DNA of 64,000 nt, taken from the NCBI GenBank assembly GCA_963995525.1, contig OZ023210.1, positions 62,001 to 126,000 of the forward strand, given 5' to 3'. The translations under genes were made by a program, and so were the position numbers. Positions 55,405 through 64,000 of the stretch are shown one piece after another. Source of the stretch: Escarpia spicata. Taxonomy: Eukaryota > Annelida > Polychaeta > Sabellida > Siboglinidae. The notes under the pieces were generated by a model. The model did no database searches and was not told where the DNA came from. It worked only from the letters and a program-made list of their open reading frames with translations. Position 1 is the stretch's first letter. Each line of letters opens with the position of its first letter.

Positions 55405-56240
55405 CAGACTCCAGCACCACAGCCAGACACACAGTGTAGTTAACTCAGTGTCAAGACAGTCTTCATGCTACAGCTACAGGCATACTTCAGACTCCAACAC
55501 CACAGCCAGACACTCAGGGTAGTTAACTCAGTGTCAAGACAGTCTTCATGCTACAGCTACAGATGTACTTCAGACTCCAACACCACAGCCAAACACACAG
55601 GGTAGTTAGCCCAGTGTCAAGTCAGTCTTCATGCTACAGCTACAGGCATACTTCAGACACCAGCACCACAGCCAGACACACAGGGTAGTTAGCCCAGTGT
55701 CAAGTCAGTCTTCATGCTACAGCTACAGACATACTTCAGACACCAGCGCCACAGCCAGCCAGACACACAGGGTAGTTAGCTCAGTGTCAAGACAGTCTTC
55801 ATGCTACAGCTACATATGTACTTCAGACACCAGCACCACAGCCAGACACACAGGGTAGTTAGATCAGTGTCAAGACAGTCTTTATGCTACAGCTACAGAT
55901 ATACTTCAGACTCCAGCACCACACCCAGACATACAAGGTAGTTAGCTCAGTGCCAAGACAGTCTTCATGCTACAGCTACAGGCATACTTCAGACACCAGC
56001 ACCACAGCCAGACACACAGGGTAGTTAGCTCAGTGTCATGACAGTCTTCATGCTACAGCTACATACATACTTCAGACACCAGCACCACAGCCAGACACAC
56101 AGGGTAGTTAGCTCAGTGTCGTGACAGTCTTCATGCTACAGCTACATACATACTTCAGACACCAGCACCACAGCCAGACACACAGGGTAGTTAGCTCAGT
56201 GTCAAGACAGTCTTCATGCTACAGCTACAGACATACTTCA
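55405..56240. repeat. 83-bp minisatellite (10 copies)
   Basis: Unit contains CTTCATGCTACAGCTACAGA, ACTTCAGACACCAGCACCAC and ACACAGGGTAGTTAGCTCAG. CTTCATG recurs every 82-87 bases from 55461 to 56212. Confidence 0.95.
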
Positions 56241-58169
56241 ACAGACAAGAAATGGTTTCAAACACGAAATCAAGATTATTGTAATTTATTTATTTTTGAA
56301 ATGAACAGTTTTCTAACTTGTGAATGTGTGTGTCAGTGATAGTCAGACTGAAACTGTCTGACGGTGGACTTCCGTTCAGTCGTGCTGAGTCTATCTGATG
56401 GTGGAATTCATTTCTGTCTCAGTGTGGGTTAGACTTGTGTTGTACTTTACAGGATTGTGACACAAGACTGAAAATTTCCAAATGGACAGCTCCATCAGAC
56501 AAGAAATTACTTTATCCCCCATATGACCAGTGTCTATTATATGCGTCAGTCCCTGTGGATATATAACAGAGATGCTCATGGTTTATAAAGATACCTCCTC
56601 TCAGTACTCTGTCTAATGGTGTAGTTTGTTTTTCCTTTCCCCACTGATGGATATAAAAGGTAGAATTAAAAGTGTTTTAGTTAATTATCCCATATAATGC
56701 TGATTAAATATGTGGGTAGGTTGCCTGTCCCAAGAGGACAAGGTAGTTTTTTAATTTGTTTAACCCTCGTTTGCCTGATGATGGTTTTCTATATTAAAAA
56801 TAAACATATGTACATTGAAATTTGCATAACAGAGAAGATTGTCAATCGAAATGGTTGGTTAGTAAATTATTTTTGATGTTGTAGACAACTGAATATGTTA
56901 CATTCTCACTCACAGATCCGTGTCACTGAAACTGTTTGTTTTGTTCAATCTTGTCAACGTATGTTATTTTATGTTTTGTATTTGACATGTTCTCTTCTCC
57001 TATGTCTGAATGTTTGTCTGATTTCTATTAAAATTTGTGTAAATGAGAATTGTGAACAATTGATAAGGTATTGTATTCATGTGTCATCTTCAGGTGAGAC
57101 ATGAAGGGTGCTGCAGCAATTGGTAATGTAAGATCTGTGCTACTATCATAGACGTCATATTTAGTGAGATGTCTTCACTCACAAAATGAAGCAACCCTTT
57201 CAGTGGTGATGTTACCCTTGCGAGTCAGAGGCCACCGAGTCCGTGCCAGTGCCCTTTGTAAAACACATCGAAACGTGTTTGTCATTTGCTTCAGTGTTCA
57301 CATTTCTCATGAAATGTTGTATTTTAATTAACTGTTATAAGTCAAAAATGGTAGTCTAACTTCACCAAATTGTTGGAGTAAAGTGTTTGTATTAAAAGAA
57401 AGTGAATTTGTTAATTAGTTGGTATCAGTAAAATGGTCCATGGATACGCATGAACATAGGTATTGGGAGAGGACCGTGGCACCTGAGAGGAAAAGCACTT
57501 ATCCTGCCTCCAAGTTAGCATATTAATTCTTCATAATGTATCATCAGAGCCGGTCACAATGTCAACATGTTAGTCGATAATACCCAGTCTAGAATTGAGA
57601 CATGGTGGAATGGTTTCTAAGCTACCCTGCAGAATGTCTGTATAAATTTATATCGAAAGCTGATTTATTTTGACGAAAGAAAACGTTATGACTGATTGAA
57701 GTTTAGACGCATGTAGTGCTGTACCGTTGGTGGAAGTATTCAGTAAATCACCGAACTAATATTTTATTTTTATTTATTGTTATTTCCAGTCAACCTCTCG
57801 ACCTGTTGAAAGGTGTGCTTTGTGTATGTAAGTACCAGTGAGTGTTGTTAAAATTATAAGCATGCTGGTAAGCATATTTATTTTCGTTAAATGATCTCAT
57901 TGTATGTCTCTGTCAATGTGAAATTGCATCCGTCGTCAAATTTCTTTAACACCACAGAGATTGCGGAGGTGAGCTAGATTTGAGTGAATAAAGTGTTTTC
58001 TACGAATTGAAATACCTGGTAGTCATGTTTTGTTTTCCTTGTGCACCTAAGGAACAACAAGTCAGTGTCAACTGTTGGTGCCATTATAGTATCTTGATCT
58101 TAAACTGCTAACAGGGAATGACATTCCTTTCAAGTTTCCACTGCAAGAGTCATTAAGTCCCTTTGTGTG
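56241..58169. other. no gene recognised
   Basis: Anonymous sequence. It could hold the 3' UTR of the KDM6-like locus, but no coding or repeat signal supports this. Confidence 0.4.
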
Positions 58170-58699
58170 TTTAGTCCTTTGGGCCGAAGGTTCAATGGAC
58201 TTATGCTATCACTCTGCTGTCCGCCATGTGCCATATCTCGGAAACCGTTCAGCAACTTTTTCTCTAATTTTGCGTAGACATATCCTTGGGTACTGCCACT
58301 GTGCACGAGAAATCTGTAATTGATTGAATCATTCTAACCCCCCCACTGGTAAATTTGAAATTCTAAATTATCACATTTCCCTATTTCTCTACTGCACTGG
58401 CAGAACCTGGGCAGCTGTAAGCCTCTTTATTTCACTAGCCTAAGCCCACTGCCTGCCATTGTCCAAGCGTCAAACAAAATGCCTCCATTTGGGCTGTGAT
58501 TAATGTGTAATGGGAATCCCTACTGCACTGGCAGAACCTAGGCAGGCAAGTTTATGATACTGACTTGCTTGTGTGCACCAGGCCAGGTAAATTAGCATGC
58601 ATCCCTGTTCCCCATGCTGGTGCCACATATTTCACCATTTCTGGGTGCCTGTAGGTTTTAAGTTGTATCTTCAAAACTATTTATTTTCTGTAATTGCAA
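58170..58699 (+). repeat. Interspersed repeat R2, copy 2
   Basis: Second copy of the 49637 family, with TTTAGTCCTTTGGGCCGAAG and GGTACTGCCACTGTGCACGA. It carries about 100 additional bases in the middle (CTACTGCACTGGCAGAACCT occurs twice within it). Confidence 0.8.
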
Positions 58700-61689
58700 G
58701 TTGTGTTTATTTTGATGTTCATTTAATTATCTTTAAAGTGGTTTGACTGTGGTATCTATTGGTTAAAGATATATTGTCACCTGTAGGTGACAAACATAGA
58801 CAATTAATATTCTGTACACGTTGATTGACATCAAATAAAAAAATGCATTCTACTTTCTTTTCTATTTACATGCCGTGCCTTGTGTAGACATGGTACTATG
58901 TAAATTAGTTCATTTTGTATCAATATAGACAGAAAACCCAGCTTTGTAAGACTTATCTTGGTTGTTGTCATCCTACACATGGCTTCTGTGTAATGTCAAA
59001 GTATGTGTTGACATTGTGATCACTGATATTTTGACACCTGAAACAACCAAATGTCAACCATTAGAAGAGTTGACATAGTGTTAGAATACTTACCAAACAA
59101 TTTGTTATAATAAGACCCAATTTTCATATAACAACACATAATCAACAGTCTTGTGCTCGAATATTTCACTTCCAGGTGTATCTTCACTGGCATGTATACA
59201 GTCTCCACTAAATATGTAAACATTTTACTTCCATCGTAACCCTTAATGATCTGTAACTATGATTCACCAAAAAACATTTGATTAATAATTACAAACTCAC
59301 AAGATAGTCCAAAGGAATTTAGGGCATCTTGGCCCATTTTTAGTTTTGTAAAGTTAGATGAACCATGTGTGGTTTAATTATATATATATGTTCAGAATAC
59401 AGCATTGTTGCCTTATATTTTAAACGCCAGTATGTTACAATGAAAATCTCAAAAGCACACGGTAAAGAAACGTTAGGTTTTCATAGTAAATTATTTAATA
59501 ATTTATCGACATGCTTGTCTAGCTGTGGATATCTGACCTGGTGAAAATTGGGATGCTTATTGGTTCCAAGATGATCACAGTTTATGGGGTGTAGATCTAC
59601 ATTTACCTGGGTAATGTTGGGTTTTTGTTTGTGTTGGTGGTAATAAGCAAAGTTCACACGATTCAAGTATGTATACTATCAATAGTAACTTGTGTAGTAT
59701 TTATTTTTATATAAAGAAACAATGTTTCCTCAAGAAGAACATTATTTTGTTATTCCCTAAATTGAACTTGTTTGAAACATTTGATATTCAGTAACACTGT
59801 CTCTTGAAACTTGTATTTAAAAACTCAACTGGCAACATATTGTTGAATATAATGCACATTTATGGTAAACACATCAAGAACTAAGCAAAGAGCAAGTCGA
59901 TTCTTACTTAAATCTAGAGAAATGAACACAAAAAGAGTAGGTATTCGCTCGTTACCTCTGATCATGGGGAAAAGTAAAAGAGAATTGCCTGTTTTAATAC
60001 ACATGTTTGTGTGAAGATGTTGTCATACGAATTACCAATGCCTAATATTATTTAACATGTGTGTAAATTATCATATATGTGTAAATAAATTTGTTACACA
60101 TATTTCATCTTTCTATATCAAGTGTTCATATGATACAGTGAAACCCTGATAATCTAGAAACAATAACATCAGGACATAATATACCTTGCAATATACATGA
60201 TTAATTTCTTTCAAAATGCTGACATATACAGTAGTGATTAATGTCCATACTGTATGAAACATGTCAGTTCAAATTGCACAACCAACAAAAGTACCTGGTA
60301 AAACAGTATGGTATTATCCAATGTTTTGCAAACAACTACATTTAAAACTTGAAAAATTGACTATTGCATTACAGCAGTGCACATCCAAGTACTGCACCCA
60401 TCCTTGGCAAACACCCCAGAAGATACATGTGTCAGCAGTATAGCCTCTCATACTAGAGTACAGTTGTAGTTGTCGAACATTAGCATGTGGTCGCCTACTG
60501 ACGTCTTTCTGTAGAAAGCATGCAAGTTTGCTCCTTTCCTCTTAATGCTAATTTGCTGAGCTATTTCCAATATTTGTTTAAGTGGAATTAACTTAGTTTA
60601 AGCGGAGTTATTGTAAATGGCTGAAGTTATTGAGTGGAATAAGTGTGTGTGCACAACCAGTAGTGTTTGGATATTAAACACCAGCAGAGATCGAATCTGC
60701 CACACAACACCGAAACACTATTGTCATAAACAACACAGTTCAACAGTTTTTAAACAAACAAATGACCTAGTATGTCTGCATTTACAACGCAATACTTTAA
60801 CAGCATTCGGTCACAAATGTATTGTTTACATTGTTAGGAAAAGTCATATGGTACATGGTAAATTTTATAAATGAGTGTTAATGTTTCACAAAAGAGACAA
60901 TATCGTATGTTTGTATCAATTGACAGAAAAATAATACAATATATACTTGTTACGAAACTATCTGAACAAACCTATAAACCCACTTTTTCAGGGTTAGGCT
61001 CCCAACTGTTTACATTCTCGCTTGTTATATTAAGCCGCCGACCCGCATCTGTTAAAAAAAACCAATTTTGCATTACATATTGGAATAATTAAATTTTACA
61101 GTTCAAATAATAACTAATTCAAACATATTCCATACAAAGAACTTGTGAAAGTAAATTACATTTGCATGCTCTTCCAAAAATCACATTTAGTTACATGTAC
61201 ATTATGTAAGGGGCCTTCTAACAAAGCAGAGAGGGAGTTCTGTAAGCAAGCGTATCGAAGCGCTACATGAGTGTGGGTGTCTCTGCACCAGTCTTACGTA
61301 ACGAAACGTAATATTTCAAAAGTTTATTCCAACAGCATTTGAGTGGAAAACCAGCTACATACACTAAAAATGTTAAAACCCCATATAAATTTCAAGAGCA
61401 TTCCAACAGAAAACCACTTCTACTATTATATCAACATTTAGAATCACACTAAAAATGACGCAAACTCATATGTGCAATCCAGTACATGGATTATGTTGAA
61501 TTGAAATGGCTTGACGAGCATGATGTGGACGTTCACAGCAATCCCCTATTTCAGAAACTATATTGGTGTTTTGACCCCAATAATCCCCTTGGGCAACACA
61601 ATGAATCATTGGGAGGAAATTTAGTGTGGGGATAGACACGTAACCTGTCATTAGAAGTGCTTAATGTTGAGGCAAATATGTCAGAAGAA
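58700..61689. other. no gene recognised
   Basis: AT-rich DNA with only short frames, none with a motif I can assign. Confidence 0.45.
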
Positions 61690-62285
61690 AACTAACAAAG
61701 CAAAATCAATGATGGAGATAATCTGACGTACTTTCGATCACATGGATAAGAAGTCTTTTTCTACAACGTGTAAATCTCTCGTTCGTCCACACATTTAATA
61801 CGCTAATCAGGTATGGAGTCCTTTCTTAAAGGCACATGTTACAGATCTTGAAAATGTTCAGCACAGTGAAACCAAATCAATTCCTGGTTTCAAAGACCTT
61901 GAGTACAAAAAAAACATTTACAAAGACTGAAATTACCAACTCTATCATACCGTCGCCTCAGAGGAGATATGATTGAAATGTATAAGATACTAAAAGGGAA
62001 ATATGACACAGCAGGCTTATGCAATGTTGTTACATTGAGAGATAACGAAGCACGTACGAGAGGGCACCACCTAAAAATATTTAAAGAAAGATGCTGATTA
62101 AATATTAGAAATAACTCATTTATATACCGATGCACAAATGTATGAAACCATTTCCCACAGTTTGTAGTTGACGCTTTGCCGATGTAGTCGTTTGACACAA
62201 AAATCAATAAGTTATGACAAAACCACCCTGTGAAAACTGAATACACTGCCCCACTCCTATCTTGGATTGTGCCAGTCGCATGCGC
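61690..62285 (+). pseudogene. CR1-like LINE H, 3' RT fragment
   Basis: Frameshifted translation gives FSTTCKSLVRPHI.YANQVWSPF, then TDLENVQH, SIPGFKDLEYKK, LPTLSYRRLRGDMIEMYKIL, RTRGHHLKIFKERC and FPQFVVDALPM. It is collinear with the C-terminal part of the LINE A/B protein (RPHLEYC..AWRP, LERVQRRATK, RRLRGDQIEVFKIL) but from a different, older family. Confidence 0.75.
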
Positions 62286-62339
62286 ACAGTAGGAGCAGAT
62301 GTCAAAAGCGAGAGCTGGCATATAAGAGGCAGAGGCAGT

Positions 62340-62645
62340 AATGCCTACTCAAGCCAGAAGAGGACTTGCAATCTTGTTTTGTCGAAATGTTGTGGTATAT
62401 TTTGGTATCGTCCGCAAAAACCTTCATACCACACTCTACTACATTTGTTATATCATTTATATACAATATAAAAAGAATTTATGCAAGACAAAAGAGAGAA
62501 TCAGGAAGTGGGAGACACTGGAGCCGGTACTGCCTATGGTACAGACCTAACTGCACCAATGATCGGCTCGGGACATCTCATCGGTTGCTCCTCATAACGC
62601 TACTCTGGAAAGTAGTGTCACAGTCCTGATCTCTCACAGCTGACC
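62340..62645 (-). pseudogene. LINE I reverse transcriptase fragment
   Basis: The minus strand reads ILFILYINDITNVVECGMKV then FADDTKIYHNIS, the end of motif B and motif C with its catalytic DD. Upstream is degraded. It faces LINE H head-to-tail on opposite strands. Confidence 0.7.
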
Positions 62646-62649
62646 CACT

Positions 62650-63251
62650 CCCTGTGGCTGTACTCTGCAAGGGAGGGTAATACCGGATCCTAAGCCATAC
62701 GCCGTTCCCATAGGCGTTGTGGTCATCCATGCCACGTGGTATAACCCTATATATTGAGCACGTCAAGCTGCAATTAACATAGACAATTTACCTGCCTTTT
62801 ATATCCTGCCAAACACAGGCAGCCGGAATTGTGGTGTGTGAACTTCAACATTAATTAATCTTGCATATCTACAACTATTTAAGTTATTTATTCGTTAGAA
62901 TGGTATTAAAACTTTGGTCATATGTTATACTACATGATACGATGTAGTAAACATATGTGTACGCGGCGTACATAATATTACTAATCTATTATATGTATTC
63001 TGATGTATGCAAATTCATGGATAGTTATGGTTGACGCCAGTAGGGGCGAATCCAAGATGGCGCACACAGTGGGGAATCTTCCAAAAGTCTAATCATATTT
63101 ATTGTCTACGTAATATACCAAGAACAGTTAAAGTACAATACACAGTGCGGCATAAATGAAGAATTATAAACGGCGAGAGACGAAGGGAGAACTTATGTTT
63201 ACTCCGCCATGGCGCATTGCAATAACAAATGTTTCAACTAGTGCATTTATT
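62650..63251. other. no gene recognised
   Basis: AT-rich spacer with nothing supportable. Confidence 0.4.
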
Positions 63252-63569
63252 CTGGTTCTAGTTGTTTCCAGCACTCGGTAAGGTTCTATTAACTGACTAG
63301 TCTGTATATATAGTGGTTACAATGTTATGATTTTGTGAGGTCCCATTCAACTAGTCAGCGTTTTTCTGAACATTGTCGCTAAGCCGACCTTTCTGTGCTG
63401 GCAGAGAGGGTGGTCACTGTCAGGATGCTTTTACGTCCCAAATTGAGACGGGGCCGACATTACATCCGAGTCACGAGGGATACACAGTCCTCAGAGTTGA
63501 GAGCCAGGTTTTTATACCAAATATACCATACCTGCCCGGTCCGGGTATTGAACTCGAGACGCCGGCATC
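63252..63569 (-). mobile_element. SINE family 1, reverse copy
   Basis: Reverse complement of 16907-17292, from the tail TCTAGTTGTTTCCAGCACTC to the B-box region GGTCCGGGTATTGAACTCGA. The A box is absent, so it is 5'-truncated. Confidence 0.85.
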
Positions 63570-64000
63570 TATTTTGTATACTTTAAGTGACGACACATTT
63601 GTTTCTAGTATTTTGATCATTGCCAATTAATGTAACTATAATCGGTCAAGCACAAGCGTGTGCGTATTTGCATTGTGATTGACAAGATGTTCTATGAACA
63701 CGTTACTCGAGTGCATATGTACGTGTCTGTCTACATTTGTCTACATTACGATACCATACAAAAGTAACGTTTAAAGACAATAACCATGTTCTTTTCTTGC
63801 GCGTTATATATATATAGAACAAACTACAACTACTTGCTGTTCTAAACAGCCAAAGTCCCTACCTTCCTTCAGTTGGCGCTGTTGCAGCCATCTTGCAATG
63901 GCTACCCCTTCACGCTGTCTTTTCCGACATTTGTGTCTGTTGCACTGTTGAAATCACCTGCTACACGAAGCACCATATCGAGCGTCAAGCGAATGTTGTT
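63570..64000. other. no gene recognised
   Basis: Window end. No exon, RNA gene or repeat recognised apart from a short TA run near 63808. Confidence 0.4.

Noticed and set aside
59481..59666. Short minus-strand ORF as a LINE or host exon
   Set aside because: The composition looks protein-like, but I see no motif, splice sites or repeats to support it.
61690..62645. Twin-priming (5' inversion) of a single LINE
   Set aside because: In twin priming the inverted upstream segment lies 5' of the 3' segment. Here the order is the reverse, and the two fragments look like different families.

Overview
This window is animal nuclear DNA, not bacterial. It has spliced-exon fragments of metazoan genes (a KDM6/UTX-type histone demethylase and a DHX36-like DEAH helicase), tRNA-derived SINEs, CR1/L2-like LINEs with PHD and 2A-like sequences, a Ty3/gypsy gag fragment, hAT and pogo-like DNA transposon remnants, and many minisatellites. 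The AT-rich composition and this repeat mix fit a marine invertebrate or invertebrate deuterostome (mollusc, lancelet, hemichordate and similar). I cannot name the species. No complete, evidently functional single-copy host gene is visible.

Region by region. 1-3.1 kb: tRNA-like remnant, a small TIR element, a long (CT)n tract and a CATCG minisatellite. 3.2-6.0 kb: a gypsy gag fragment split inside its zinc knuckle by LINE copy A. 8.0-15.2 kb: a third, decayed copy of the same LINE family (copy D), split in a TA tract by a 5.45-kb element. That element has ~1-kb terminal inverted arms, internal satellites, an RPA-like zinc-ribbon/OB protein and a C2HC protein, and is the best candidate for something undescribed. 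15.5-17.3 kb: 58-bp minisatellite interrupted by a SINE. 17.7-19.2 kb: hAT fragment, MITE and pogo-like end. 20.1-23.4 kb: LINE copy B, with an intact 924-codon endonuclease-reverse transcriptase ORF nearly identical to copy A. 24.6-30.2 kb: large 36-bp satellite with higher-order repeats. 30.2-34.0 kb: minus-strand LINE C with PHD finger and 2A-like motif, split by the 3' end of another LINE. 34.3-38.5 kb: TIR element, repeat family R1 copy 1, a broken unknown gene and a pogo-like end. 38.6-39.6 kb: 38-bp minisatellite. 39.7-46.5 kb: minus-strand LINE F split by a 4.17-kb TIR element with TAA target duplications. 46.7-49.1 kb: DHX36-like exons. 51.3-54.9 kb: last four coding exons of a KDM6-like gene, with an in-frame stop, a lost splice acceptor and a minisatellite made from one exon's own 3' splice site. 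55.4-56.2 kb: 83-bp minisatellite. 56-64 kb: mostly anonymous, with LINE fragments and a reverse-strand SINE.

The recurring theme is nested insertion: LINE in gypsy, long-TIR element in LINE, TIR element in LINE, LINE end in LINE, SINE in satellite. Satellites also abut or grow from other features (exon start, LINE end). Exon and insertion coordinates were read by eye; boundaries marked approximate may be off by tens of bases.
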